Part shown: one piece after another, positions 1 through 7,886 of the stretch
How the letters are laid out: the number at the start of each line of letters is the position of its first letter
Numbering within the stretch: position 1 is the first letter of the stretch
NCBI RefSeq assembly: GCF_001756855.1
Contig: NZ_MAYS01000142.1
Coordinates: forward strand, 1-40,586
From: Candidatus Erwinia dacicola
GTDB taxonomy: Bacteria; Pseudomonadota; Gammaproteobacteria; Enterobacterales; Enterobacteriaceae
Length of the DNA: 40,586 nt
Direction: 5' to 3'
Notes under the pieces: model-generated
Told to the model about the DNA's origin: nothing
Database searches by the model: none
Seen by the model: the letters and a program-made list of their open reading frames with translations, nothing else
Made by a program: the position numbers and the translations under genes

Positions 1-2
1 TT

Positions 3-410
3 GACGGACTCGACCCGGTGTTGAAAGGTCAGATTGGAAAGCATTCTCGCTGGGTGTTTGTTCATACCAAAGCAGCGACGAGAGCAGACGGCACCAAGAC
101 GCCCGCTGTACATAAAATGCGATGTGACGATAATAGCGCATGGAAAGTCGGACTTAAACGTGCAGGTATAGACGATTTCCGTTTCCATGATTTGCGCCAC
201 ACCTGGGCAAGCTGGTTGATTCAGTCTGGTGTTCCACTTTCTGCTTTGCAGGAAATGGGAGGGTGGGAATCAATAGAAATGGTACGCAGGTATGCACACC
301 TGGCACCAAACCACCTGACCGAACATGCGCGTAAAATTGACTCACTTTTAGGTAGTCACGACACAAATACGACGCAAGGTGAAAATCGGGTAGGTTTGAA
401 GTTAGCATAA
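3..410 (+). CDS. int: Partial tyrosine integrase of a neighbouring element (C-terminal part)
   Basis: The reading frame is open to the left window edge, so this is the 3' end of a gene that starts outside. It encodes the catalytic half of a P22-type tyrosine recombinase: the HDLRHTW box (His and Arg of the active site), the GGWES segment and the RRYAHLAP tyrosine motif are all present. It closely resembles, but is not identical to, the last third of the complete integrase at 39183-40346, and like that gene it ends just before tRNA-Arg sequence. I infer that it belongs to a second prophage or island placed in tandem at the same attachment site. The start lies off the window, so the length and integrity of the gene cannot be judged. 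Confidence 0.85.
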   Translation, partial: DGLDPVLKGQIGKHSRWVFVHTKAATRADGTKTPAVHKMRCDDNSAWKVGLKRAGIDDFRFHDLRHTWASWLIQSGVPLSALQEMGGWESIEMVRRYAHLAPNHLTEHARKIDSLLGSHDTNTTQGENRVGLKLA

Positions 411-425
411 CCCATTGATTTTAAA

Positions 426-470
426 TGGCACGCCCTACAGGATTCGAACCTGTGACCTGCGGCTTAGAAG
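426..470 (-). other. attL: Left attachment site: 3' remnant of tRNA-Arg
   Basis: Read on the minus strand, this 45-base stretch is the 3' part of a tRNA-Arg(UCU) gene: anticodon loop, variable loop, T-arm with GGTTCGAATCC, acceptor strand and CCA. It matches the intact tRNA at 40362-40438 imperfectly. The longest identical blocks are CGGCTTAGAAG (460-470 and 40396-40406, at the anticodon loop), GGATTCGAACCT and TGGCACGCCCT. The sequence to its right no longer forms a normal tRNA 5' half, although weak D-arm-like similarity continues to about 494. This is the displaced half-tRNA expected opposite the reconstituted tRNA after integration. Strand exchange at the anticodon-loop block is an inference. 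Confidence 0.85.
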
Positions 471-524
471 TTCCTGGAACTAGCTGAGCTAACAACAACT
501 TACCCCATCACTACGGCGCTCACA

Positions 525-585
525 CGTCCCATCTTGGTAAAACATGCAAAGCCTTGCAAACCGATGCAAAGCTTTGTGTGTCCCA
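525..585. repeat. Candidate integrase/excisionase arm sites next to attL
   Basis: GTCCCA occurs at 526-531 and 580-585, and the same hexamer occurs twice near the other end of the prophage (TGTCCCA at 40295-40301 and 40306-40312). Between the left copies, TGCAAA occurs three times at exact 10-bp spacing (545-550, 555-560, 565-570), which puts all three on one face of the helix. Lambdoid integrases bind arm-type repeats flanking the attachment core, so these are the natural candidates. Which motif binds Int, Xis or IHF is not decided by the sequence. Confidence 0.45.
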
Positions 586-593
586 TTTCTGTC

Positions 594-983
594 TCACATC
601 ACCGGGCAGTCATCAAACTCTCCAGAGCGTGCATCGTTGATGATATAAGTGATGACTCCAAATATTGGTAGCGCTCCGCTGATACCCTCGTCGTTGCCAG
701 GCAGCCTCTCCTTTCTCCCGTTAGCCACATTCTCAAGATGCGGCTGCGGATATGTGCGATACCTCTTTACTTTGAACTCACCGTTGCAGTCACAGATAAG
801 CAGCGAGCCGTCACATGGCTTAAGCGACGAATCAATCACAAGCAGCGCATCCTTCATAATCCCGCAGCGGTAGATGGTCTCGCCCGCTCGCATGTAGTAC
901 GTAGCCGCAGGTTTCTGGATAAGCGCCTCATCAAGTGACAGGCGCGCTTCAACGTAATCAGCAGCTGGACTCGGGAACCCCAT
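594..983 (-). CDS. UmuD'-like (HumD-type) polymerase V accessory protein
   Basis: The 129-residue product begins MGFPSPAADYVEARL, which matches mature UmuD' immediately after the RecA-dependent cleavage point. It therefore looks like a pre-processed UmuD', as in phage P1 HumD. The LexA-like protease fold is recognisable: ATYY, then LLVIDSS, then GEFKVKR carrying the catalytic-lysine equivalent (about Lys73). The nucleophile position, Ser60 in UmuD's GDSM motif, reads G-E-T-I here, so it is Thr36 and self-cleavage is probably lost. A strong ribosome site (CGGAGGTGAG) precedes the ATG, and a near-perfect LexA box lies just upstream. The likely role is SOS-induced partnering with host UmuC in translesion synthesis. 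No umuC is present in the window. Confidence 0.8.
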   Translation of the reverse strand: MGFPSPAADYVEARLSLDEALIQKPAATYYMRAGETIYRCGIMKDALLVIDSSLKPCDGSLLICDCNGEFKVKRYRTYPQPHLENVANGRKERLPGNDEGISGALPIFGVITYIINDARSGEFDDCPVM

Positions 984-1000
984 AACTCACCTCCGATAGT

Positions 1001-1020
1001 TACTGTATATGTATACAGTA
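1001..1020. promoter_or_regulatory. LexA (SOS) box
   Basis: TACTGTATATGTATACAGTA is a perfect inverted repeat containing CTG-N10-CAG and differs from the enterobacterial LexA consensus at a single central base. It lies 18 bp upstream of the minus-strand start at 983, the right place to repress the UmuD'-like gene until DNA damage. It also lies just upstream of the divergent gtr promoter. Confidence 0.88.
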
Positions 1021-1025
1021 TTATC

Positions 1026-1065
1026 GATCGGCGGTATCGATCAATAGACTTTGTGGTGCTACACT
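1026..1065 (+). promoter_or_regulatory. Candidate gtr promoter with two Dam (GATC) sites
   Basis: A possible -10 (TACACT, 1060-1065) sits 17 bp from TCGATC (1037-1042). Two GATC sites lie at 1026-1029 and 1039-1042, inside paired ATCGAT palindromes 13 bp apart, the second overlapping the -35. Phage gtr operons such as P22's are phase-variable through Dam methylation and OxyR at GATC-containing sites, so this arrangement is suggestive. I see fewer GATC sites than described for P22 and no clear OxyR consensus, so phase variation is an inference. Confidence 0.4.
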
Positions 1066-1096
1066 TCAGACCTTTCAGAATTCACTGATTTTTATC

Positions 1097-1459
1097 ATGT
1101 TAAAGTTATTCGCCAAGTACACATCAATAGGTGTCATCAATACGCTCATACATTGGGTCGTGTTCGCTGTTTGCATTTACGCATTCCATACAGGTCAGGC
1201 ACTTGGCAACTTCGCTGGATTCGTCGTGGCAGCGTCTTTCAGTTTCTTTGCAAACGCCAGGTTCACGTTTAAGTCCTCGACTACCACCATGCGCTACATG
1301 CTCTACGTTGGCTTTATGGGGACGCTTAGCGCCGCTGTTGGATGGTGCGCTGATAAGTCTGGCATGGCTCCGATCGTGACTCTCATTCTCTTCTCTGCCA
1401 TCAGTCTGGTGTGCGGGTTCATCTATTCAAAGTTCATTGTCTTTAGGGATGCGAAATGA
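1097..1459 (+). CDS. gtrA: GtrA bactoprenol-linked glucose flippase
   Basis: A 120-residue, strongly hydrophobic protein with four predicted membrane segments, the usual size and topology of GtrA. It begins [17 protein letters not shown] and has the [13 protein letters not shown] loop and a SKFIVFR tail typical of the family. GtrA is thought to move undecaprenyl-phosphate-glucose from the cytoplasmic to the periplasmic face of the inner membrane for O-antigen modification. It is first in a three-gene operon, and its stop overlaps the gtrB start (ATGA). The ribosome site is weak. Confidence 0.92.
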   Translation: MLKLFAKYTSIGVINTLIHWVVFAVCIYAFHTGQALGNFAGFVVAASFSFFANARFTFKSSTTTMRYMLYVGFMGTLSAAVGWCADKSGMAPIVTLILFSAISLVCGFIYSKFIVFRDAK

Positions 1460-2373
1460 AAATTTCTCTGGTCGTTCCGGTATTTAATGAAGAAGAAGCA
1501 ATTCCTATCTTCTATAAAACCGTTCGGGAATTTGAAGGCCTTAAGCAGCATGAAGTCGAGATAGTCTTCATCAATGACGGCAGTAAAGACGCGACAGAAT
1601 CAATTATCAACGCGCTTGCTGTTGCCGATCCACTTGTTGTTCCACTGTCATTCACTCGTAACTTTGGGAAAGAACCAGCTCTGTTCGCCGGTCTCGACCA
1701 TGCGACAGGTGAAGCGATTATCCCGATTGACGTAGACTTACAGGATCCTATCGAAGTCATTCCGCACCTGATCGAGAAGTGGCAGGCCGGGGCAGATATG
1801 GTTCTTGCCAAGCGCTCTGACCGCTCCACTGATGGCAGGCTGAAGCGCAAGACCGCTGAATGGTTCTATAAGTTGCACAACAAAATCAGTAACCCGCAGA
1901 TCGAGGAAAACGTTGGTGACTTCCGCCTGATGTCTCGCGAGGTGGTCGAAAACATCAAACTCATGCCAGAGCGCAACCTGTTTATGAAGGGTGTACTGAG
2001 CTGGGTTGGTGGCCGTACAGATGTCGTTGAATATGCACGCGCAGAACGCATCGCAGGGAGTACGAAATTTAACGGTTGGAAGTTGTGGAACCTGGCGCTT
2101 GAGGGAATTACCAGCTTCTCTACTTTCCCGTTGCGCATGTGGACTTACATTGGCTTGTTCGTTGCCGTAGCTGCATTCCTGTACGGTGCATGGATGATTA
2201 TTGACACACTTGCATTTGGTAATGCTGTTCGCGGGTATCCATCATTGCTGGTGTCTATTCTATTCCTTGGTGGCATACAACTGATTGGCATTGGGGTGCT
2301 CGGGGAGTACATCGGAAGAATTTACGTCGAGGTTAAGAAACGTCCTCGCTACATCTTGAAGGGAATGAAATGA
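1456..2373 (+). CDS. gtrB: GtrB bactoprenol glucosyltransferase
   Basis: 305 residues with an N-terminal GT2 glycosyltransferase domain ([12 protein letters not shown] at about 6-17, FINDGSKD, and the metal-binding acidic stretch DVDLQDP near 92-98). Two C-terminal transmembrane helices (about 228-250 and 260-285) end in the [15 protein letters not shown] tail typical of GtrB/DPM1-like enzymes. It transfers glucose from UDP-glucose to undecaprenyl phosphate on the cytoplasmic face. The start overlaps the gtrA stop and the stop overlaps the gtrC start, indicating tight translational coupling. Length matches the family. Confidence 0.95.
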   Translation: MKISLVVPVFNEEEAIPIFYKTVREFEGLKQHEVEIVFINDGSKDATESIINALAVADPLVVPLSFTRNFGKEPALFAGLDHATGEAIIPIDVDLQDPIEVIPHLIEKWQAGADMVLAKRSDRSTDGRLKRKTAEWFYKLHNKISNPQIEENVGDFRLMSREVVENIKLMPERNLFMKGVLSWVGGRTDVVEYARAERIAGSTKFNGWKLWNLALEGITSFSTFPLRMWTYIGLFVAVAAFLYGAWMIIDTLAFGNAVRGYPSLLVSILFLGGIQLIGIGVLGEYIGRIYVEVKKRPRYILKGMK

Positions 2374-3833
2374 AGAATTTCATAATATACGCTAAAAACA
2401 ACGGCTACGTTACCGCTATTGTATTATCGATTCTCTATATACTTCCTCTATTATTGGCTAATTGTTATTATATTGACGATATTTCTAGGAGCGTTGGGGG
2501 TTACGCGAGATGGCTAGACAATGGCAGGCCATTGGCAGAGTGGATTATTTTAACAATGGGGTTCGGCGGAGTTATAGACATAGCCCCTATGCCATTAATT
2601 TTAAGTGCAATAACAATCATCACTTCTGGTTTTTATTTGTCCAAAAACATTGGTATAAATAAAAAATTACCAGCCATTCTCGTTTCACTGTCAATCTTAT
2701 GCAGCCCTTTCTATATTCAGAATCTTTCTTATAGATATGACGCTTTTACGATGGGTCTATCTGTTTCAAGTGCCATTGTAGCCGCCTCAATTCTTCTTGA
2801 TAGATTTTCAAAAACCAAATTCATCATTTCCTCTATAACTATTACTGCGATGCTTAGCTTATATCAGGCATCGGTTAATGCATATATTGGGGTTGTATGT
2901 CTCTGTGCTTTAGTGATTCTACAAAGAAATGGAGTTAAGACTTTCTTTATATATGTGAGCGCGTCAGTCGCAACGTTATTTATTGGAATGGTAGCATATA
3001 AATTACTTGTTGCTGAAATGTTCGTTTCAGGAGGATATAGCGTAGCGCATAGTGAAACGGTTGAAATAAGCTCAGATTCATTACCAGTAATTTATTCAAA
3101 CCTAGATAATTTCTTGAAGGTTTTTATTGATACATTTAGCGGTTGGTTTGGTATCTTATTCTTGGCATCTTTTGTAATATCCTTCGCGTCTGCTTTCATT
3201 GTAATAACACCAGGCATCAAACAAAAAAAATCATTTCTTATATATTGCGTACTCATTGCCGGGTCAATATCAACGTTGATCTTTGCAATCATTGGAATGA
3301 TGTTTTTTCTTAACCATCCTGTATATTACCCACGTGTGTTTATAGGTTTTATAGCTGTAATGCTATTTATAGTTTACAACACGTCTACAGTCCTTAATGG
3401 TAAAATAGTTTTTATTCCCATATTGGTGCTTGCAAGTTCATACATTCAAATGTATGCATATGGAAATGCCTTAAGCGCACAAAAGCAAAAGGAAGATTTC
3501 ATTTTCTCATTAATGGCGCAAGATATTGTTAAATATGATGGTCATATAAATAAGGTTAGATTTAATGGGTCTGTTTCTATGGCTCCTACGTTAGATCTAA
3601 TTACTAACAGGTTTGGGATAATGAAACATATTGTTCCAAGCTACATTCGCCCAGACTGGATGTTTGGATCTTTTTATCTAAGAAAACTAGGCCCAGAAGT
3701 TATATATGATTCAAATATTGATATTAGCAAAACAATAACTGATGGTTGCAGAGAAAAAGTAACCGCAAATAAATTTTATACTGTAATTGTAAAAGATAAA
3801 ACGATGTTATTTGATTTTAGTAAATGTAATTAG
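2370..3833 (+). CDS. gtrC: GtrII-type O-antigen glucosyltransferase (serotype-specific third gene)
   Basis: A 487-residue integral membrane protein with about ten hydrophobic segments and a soluble C-terminal part from about residue 385. The early YYIDDISRS motif after the first membrane span is like the acidic/arginine loop of the GtrII family (Glucos_trans_II). By position and family it should transfer glucose from bactoprenol-glucose to the O-antigen in the periplasm and so fix the new serotype. The gene is visibly AT-rich, with many ATA and AGA codons, unlike gtrA and gtrB, so it was probably acquired separately. The sugar, linkage and acceptor cannot be read from the sequence. Confidence 0.85.
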   Translation: MKNFIIYAKNNGYVTAIVLSILYILPLLLANCYYIDDISRSVGGYARWLDNGRPLAEWIILTMGFGGVIDIAPMPLILSAITIITSGFYLSKNIGINKKLPAILVSLSILCSPFYIQNLSYRYDAFTMGLSVSSAIVAASILLDRFSKTKFIISSITITAMLSLYQASVNAYIGVVCLCALVILQRNGVKTFFIYVSASVATLFIGMVAYKLLVAEMFVSGGYSVAHSETVEISSDSLPVIYSNLDNFLKVFIDTFSGWFGILFLASFVISFASAFIVITPGIKQKKSFLIYCVLIAGSISTLIFAIIGMMFFLNHPVYYPRVFIGFIAVMLFIVYNTSTVLNGKIVFIPILVLASSYIQMYAYGNALSAQKQKEDFIFSLMAQDIVKYDGHINKVRFNGSVSMAPTLDLITNRFGIMKHIVPSYIRPDWMFGSFYLRKLGPEVIYDSNIDISKTITDGCREKVTANKFYTVIVKDKTMLFDFSKCN

Positions 3834-3842
3834 CATCTAGAT

Positions 3843-3869
3843 AAGGTTGGTGATATCACCAACCTTTTT
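3843..3869 (+). terminator. Terminator after gtrC
   Basis: A perfect 24-bp palindrome (3843-3866: AAGGTTGGTGAT and its complement) is followed by a run of T on the plus strand. It lies between the convergent gtrC and tailspike genes and may also slow transcription arriving from the tailspike side, though no T-run is present in that direction. Confidence 0.88.
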
Positions 3870-3870
3870 C

Positions 3871-5751
3871 CTAGCTGAATAAAACTATGTCAATACCTAC
3901 AGTGGATGCACTCAAGGGCACAAGGCCTCCAGATGTGGTGTATATACTACAGACCAATGACTTGGCTGTTCTGTTGGCAAAAACATGTGGCCCGGCAATT
4001 CTGTTACCTCTCACCGTCGCATTATCAAGAGCTTGTGTTGTTACGTGCGCTTTAAATACGATTGTTATTTCACCTGTACCAGTAGCACTAACAGAAGACA
4101 TTAGTGAGTTTGGGTCTGAGCTTGTAATGGTACCATTGGTAGAAACAATTGTAAGCTTACGCGGAAAATCAACGGTCAGATTTGTAACATTATCTAATCC
4201 TGAAAAAACACCAGGCCTGTTTGGGAAGGCTATCTGACTGACGTTTATATCCTGACTAACACCTTCAAACCGAATTACCTCTAAAGCAGTTCCTGTTCCT
4301 GTCGCGGGCAACGCAATTAGGTTATTAATATTCACATCACGGCAACTATCCAATACCAATGGATAGGAATCTGGCGGGGTTGATACAATATTTGAAGATA
4401 CCACAGCCTGCCTTACATTGGATAAACTAATCCCAATTGGTCTGCGCGCTCCATCTGTAACTCCACTCGCTCGCTTAACTGATATCTGGTTGTTAGCAAT
4501 AAGCATCCCTGCGATAGGGCCATTTCCTGTAGTAAATGTAGTAGCTATTCCGGTGCAACCATCATCAGCTGAAGCTTTAGTAATATCAATAACTTGATTA
4601 TTCGTAATAGTTACTCGCTGTGGAACACCTAAATTGTTTAAAACGATTATTCCTTGCCCACCTCCACGAAGCTGACAATCGTCGATGATTAATCCGTCAA
4701 CAATTCTAACGTTAATCATAGGCATGTTTCGAGCGCCATCAACGCCGCCAGTATTTGCCCCTGTGTAATCAGCGCGGTAGCCAATTATCCTGACGTCCTT
4801 GTTTGGTCTAAGGGTTGGCTCATTTGATATATAAATGGCATGTCTGTCGTTGGTTGTGCCTTTACTTGAACCGCCTAGAATGAGCGTATTCTCAGCACCT
4901 TCAGTAAGGATCGCATATCCACCCGCATTTAGTGATGGGTGATACACCATTCCTTCTGAACGTGAATTAAACACGATAGCATCGAAAGCCTTGCGAATAT
5001 GCACGCCCATTGTCGCAAGTTTAAATCTGCTGCTGAGAATGGCAGCGCCTCGGTTATCATCACCATAACGAAGTAAATATGTTGGAGTTGTATCGGCGGG
5101 GGCGACATCTCCTGCACCAGTAATATTCAGCCCGTTTGCTGTCTGATTATCTGCACTTAGATTTAGGCCAATGCTCCCCTTAGTGGCAACTATACTTCCG
5201 CCTTTATGCCCTAATACCGATGTGTCAGCTTGCGTAACGGCAGTCGAACTCAATTGAGTATCAATCTCTACATCGCTACCAGCCGCCAGCAATGCACTGA
5301 TCGGCTGCCCTGAAGTTCTGATATCGATTACGTCCAGGTCTTGCTGAAGTGTACCGCGGTGGTTAGTGCCAACCATAGATGCGCCGTTGCTGCTTTGCAG
5401 CTCTTGCTTGAACTGGTCTGGCTCATATCCAAGAACGTTTGGATAATAAAATTGCAGTACATTATAAGCGTCATATACTGCCATTGAATGGCCTTGTACA
5501 GTGACGAACTTTGTGATGTTTCCGTTGTATACCGGAAATCCACCTGCGTTAATGATGATAGGTTGCGACACGGGGACGGGTTCACCATCCTCGTTTTCAA
5601 TGTATACCTGAATCTGGTTTGACGGGATGGTTGGGTCAGTGTCAATCAGGCCTATGTAGATTTTTCCGTTTGCAGCTGCCTTGAATGAACGCGCCAGAGT
5701 GAATAACTGGCTAGGCATACTCACTACAACATTTGCGGTGATATCTGACAT
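3871..5751 (-). CDS. 9: Tailspike with P22-type head-binding domain
   Basis: 626 residues. The first ~110 match the P22 gp9 head-binding domain ([71 protein letters not shown]). The rest does not resemble P22's endorhamnosidase. It is rich in short strand-and-turn units ([56 protein letters not shown]), the signature of a right-handed beta-helix, and ends in a beta-rich trimerisation or receptor module from about 500. It would attach to the tail machine through the N-terminus and bind, and probably cleave or deacetylate, surface polysaccharide. The substrate is unknown. Confidence 0.92.
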   Translation of the reverse strand: MSDITANVVVSMPSQLFTLARSFKAAANGKIYIGLIDTDPTIPSNQIQVYIENEDGEPVPVSQPIIINAGGFPVYNGNITKFVTVQGHSMAVYDAYNVLQFYYPNVLGYEPDQFKQELQSSNGASMVGTNHRGTLQQDLDVIDIRTSGQPISALLAAGSDVEIDTQLSSTAVTQADTSVLGHKGGSIVATKGSIGLNLSADNQTANGLNITGAGDVAPADTTPTYLLRYGDDNRGAAILSSRFKLATMGVHIRKAFDAIVFNSRSEGMVYHPSLNAGGYAILTEGAENTLILGGSSKGTTNDRHAIYISNEPTLRPNKDVRIIGYRADYTGANTGGVDGARNMPMINVRIVDGLIIDDCQLRGGGQGIIVLNNLGVPQRVTITNNQVIDITKASADDGCTGIATTFTTGNGPIAGMLIANNQISVKRASGVTDGARRPIGISLSNVRQAVVSSNIVSTPPDSYPLVLDSCRDVNINNLIALPATGTGTALEVIRFEGVSQDINVSQIAFPNRPGVFSGLDNVTNLTVDFPRKLTIVSTNGTITSSDPNSLMSSVSATGTGEITIVFKAHVTTQALDNATVRGNRIAGPHVFANRTAKSLVCSIYTTSGGLVPLSASTVGIDIVLFS

Positions 5752-5775
5752 TTACTTTGCTCCGGGCGCAGCAAA

Positions 5776-5801
5776 GCCGCACAAGCTAAAACTTGCGCAG
5801 C
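5776..5801. other. Hairpin in the tailspike 5' leader
   Basis: GCCGCACAAG (5776-5785) and CTTGCGCAGC (5792-5801) form a 10-bp stem with two wobble pairs around a 6-base loop. It sits about 25-50 bases upstream of the tailspike start in the minus-strand mRNA. No T-run follows, so it is not a standard terminator; it may protect or process the transcript, or regulate the plus-strand ORF at 5847. Confidence 0.5.
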
Positions 5802-5818
5802 GTTGCGTTAAGGTCGGT

Positions 5819-5824
5819 TATAAT
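5819..5824 (+). promoter_or_regulatory. Possible promoter (-10) for the 23-residue peptide
   Basis: A perfect TATAAT lies 23 bases upstream of the plus-strand ATG at 5847. No good -35 is present at 16-18 bp spacing (TTGCGC lies 20 bp away), so the promoter is only moderately supported. Confidence 0.4.
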
Positions 5825-5846
5825 TGTTTAAAAGAGTGGAGGATTT

Positions 5847-5918
5847 ATGGAACGAGACTGGTTGAACTTTGCTTTCTTAATTTTCGGCATCTGTGTTGGT
5901 GTCGCTCTATTCACTTAG
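5847..5918 (+). CDS. 23-residue membrane peptide between gp16 and tailspike
   Basis: A short plus-strand ORF opposed to the late operon. It has an excellent ribosome site (GTGGAGG, 6 bases before the ATG) and a TATAAT upstream. The product starts MERDWLNF, and the remainder (residues 7-23) is a single hydrophobic stretch, so it would be a one-span inner-membrane peptide. Its end overlaps the 3' end of gp16 on the other strand. In P22 this position holds the immI/antirepressor region, so accessory genes are expected here. Function unknown; a lysogen-expressed exclusion or membrane-modulating peptide is possible. The strength of the start signals is the main support. Confidence 0.5.
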   Translation: MERDWLNFAFLIFGICVGVALFT

Positions 5919-7886
5919 AGCTTCAGATTTAGCACCCTGAGCGAATGAGTTAACAATGCGCTCGACGTCAGATAACGCTTTCTCGAACGCAGTAGAGCCT
6001 CTAGGGGTATTTGCCAGGCGAAGCATCGCATTACGTGCTGGCTCGCTCTCATACATCCTTGCAAGCAATCCATACCCGCCACCAACTCCAATCAAAGCTG
6101 GATTCGTCACGGTGCCAATGCCCATAATGAATGGGATGGTCTGTTGACCGGTTGGTGTTGTAACTCCTGCCTGCCCCGCCCTCTTCGTTGACTCCAGGTA
6201 GTTCTTCAGCCCTTTCAGATAAGCAGCATCACGACCTTTAAACGCAATTCCAGTCTGGTTAGACATCAGGTTAACCTGTCGCAGGAACTGGTCAGGTGAG
6301 CCGCCAGATTTCTCCATCGCCTTGCCGATAATGCCGTTACGCATCTGAGCTCGACCAACCTGACCTACAGAGTTGTAGAGATTCTGAACTTCGGATTTGT
6401 TCTTACTGAAAAGCATGTTGTTTACGACCTCAGGCATCAGGTCACCTTTCATCAGAACGTTCTTCAGGCGCGTATTCTGGAGTTTGCTTGCCTCATCTGC
6501 GTAAACAGCGTTAGCCTGCTTGTAGCGGCGCAATGTATCGTTCCCTAGGTTCTGACCAATAGAGCTATCAATGTCTCCGGTCATAGCCCTATAGACGCGC
6601 TGAATAGCTGCATCTGAACGATTAGGCATAACGACGCGCTCACCCTTAACATCCTGCCTGAATTGACTCCGTAAGTTACTTAGTTGCTGCAAATCAACAT
6701 TACCGCCAGCCAGCTCATCACGATATGCCTGGAGCTTGCTGATGGTGTCCGTGTCTGAGACTTTGCCGAGCTTTTGAAGGCTGGCTATCTCGTCATCAAT
6801 CTGCTGTAGCGCTCTGGTAGGCTGTATTGTTACTCCAGTCATGGCGTTCTGGACTTGTTCAAGCCGATTTCCGGCTGCCTGTTTGATACCAGCGGCTTTG
6901 GATTTGAGGCTGCCAATTACTATGGACGGGTCATATTCACCAAAGCGAGACGCGTATTCATTCACCAGTTGGCTGCGGGCCTCCTGCTGATTTGCTCGCA
7001 TTGAGCTTGTGCCGGCGAAAGGAACATTTTCCGCTGTGGTCTGCGCCATTCGTCCAACGCGGGAATTTGGCTGCAATACGTCTGTTGTATGAAGCGGAAC
7101 GTCCGCAGAATTGGCGAATCGGATAGCCTGCTGCGCTTCAGGAGAGATTGCGCCCTTTACACCACGATAAGCAGCGCCAGCAACGCGCCCAAGCTGATTA
7201 ATAGCGCCACCCAATACGACGCCAGTGCCAAGGTCGGTAGCCAGTGATGAGGGGTCATTCTGTTCGCTATTCGCAGCCATCGAGCCTACTGCGTTTTCTG
7301 CCAGTAAGCGTGATGCTCCTTGCGCTACTCGACCGGCAATCGTCGGAGCTTGAGTGGCAATTCTCTCAGCACCTACAGGCGTCAGGTATGGCAATGCTTC
7401 GGCGAAGATTTTACCCTCTGTCGTCTGCGGGGTAAGTGCGCCCTGCTGAAGGCCTAAATCCTGCGCCAAACCTTCCGTGGTTACGCGAGGTGCTGGCTGG
7501 TATGTCCCATCACCAAGGCCCAACTTATTTCCAGCCCATGCCCCTGCGCTCGCTACAGCATCAGCCATTGATGCCGGGATGTTTGCCAGGTTAACGCCGG
7601 CCTGAAGCAATCCACGCCCTGTTTCTGCTGCCGCGTTACCCAGGTCGGACAGGAATCCGCCTTGATCTTGTGCTTGAGCTTCCTGCTGCGGTTGCTGTGC
7701 CTGCTGAGACTCTGCTGAAGGAACTGGATATGCAGCATAGAACGCCTGTTTAGCCTGCTCTGCATTGCTGCCAGCCTGTGGAGCCACTACCTCATTGAAG
7801 TATTGCTCCTGCGCCTGTGCTTTTTGCTCTGGTGCCAATGCCTGATACTGCTTAGAGGCAATAACGTCTTTCCATGCCTTAGCCAT
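5907..7886 (-). CDS. 16: DNA ejection protein gp16
   Basis: 659 residues, the largest P22-type ejection (pilot) protein. It is packaged in the capsid and released into the cell envelope so that DNA can cross. The N-terminus (MAKAWKDVIASKQYQALAPEQ) and the Gln/Ala-rich segment near 50-75 match the family. A hydrophobic stretch near the C-terminus (about 590-615: IMGIGTVTNPALIGVGGGYG) could insert in the membrane. Gene order 7-20-16 is as in P22. Its ATG shares one base with the gp20 stop (TAATG), so translation is coupled. It ends in the region where the plus-strand peptide ORF lies. Confidence 0.9.
   Translation of the reverse strand: MAKAWKDVIASKQYQALAPEQKAQAQEQYFNEVVAPQAGSNAEQAKQAFYAAYPVPSAESQQAQQPQQEAQAQDQGGFLSDLGNAAAETGRGLLQAGVNLANIPASMADAVASAGAWAGNKLGLGDGTYQPAPRVTTEGLAQDLGLQQGALTPQTTEGKIFAEALPYLTPVGAERIATQAPTIAGRVAQGASRLLAENAVGSMAANSEQNDPSSLATDLGTGVVLGGAINQLGRVAGAAYRGVKGAISPEAQQAIRFANSADVPLHTTDVLQPNSRVGRMAQTTAENVPFAGTSSMRANQQEARSQLVNEYASRFGEYDPSIVIGSLKSKAAGIKQAAGNRLEQVQNAMTGVTIQPTRALQQIDDEIASLQKLGKVSDTDTISKLQAYRDELAGGNVDLQQLSNLRSQFRQDVKGERVVMPNRSDAAIQRVYRAMTGDIDSSIGQNLGNDTLRRYKQANAVYADEASKLQNTRLKNVLMKGDLMPEVVNNMLFSKNKSEVQNLYNSVGQVGRAQMRNGIIGKAMEKSGGSPDQFLRQVNLMSNQTGIAFKGRDAAYLKGLKNYLESTKRAGQAGVTTPTGQQTIPFIMGIGTVTNPALIGVGGGYGLLARMYESEPARNAMLRLANTPRGSTAFEKALSDVERIVNSFAQGAKSEALSE

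Noticed and set aside
545-570. TGCAAA array as a CRISPR or iteron origin
   Set aside because: Only three short copies without spacers or a replication gene nearby; the place beside attL fits integrase or excisionase sites better.
3887-4237. 116-residue plus-strand ORF inside the tailspike gene
   Set aside because: It is antisense to a clearly real gene, with no supporting start signal.
5681-5932. 83-residue plus-strand ORF over the gp16-tailspike gap
   Set aside because: It overlaps both flanking genes antisense and has no good ribosome site; the 23-residue ORF at 5847 in another frame has far better signals.
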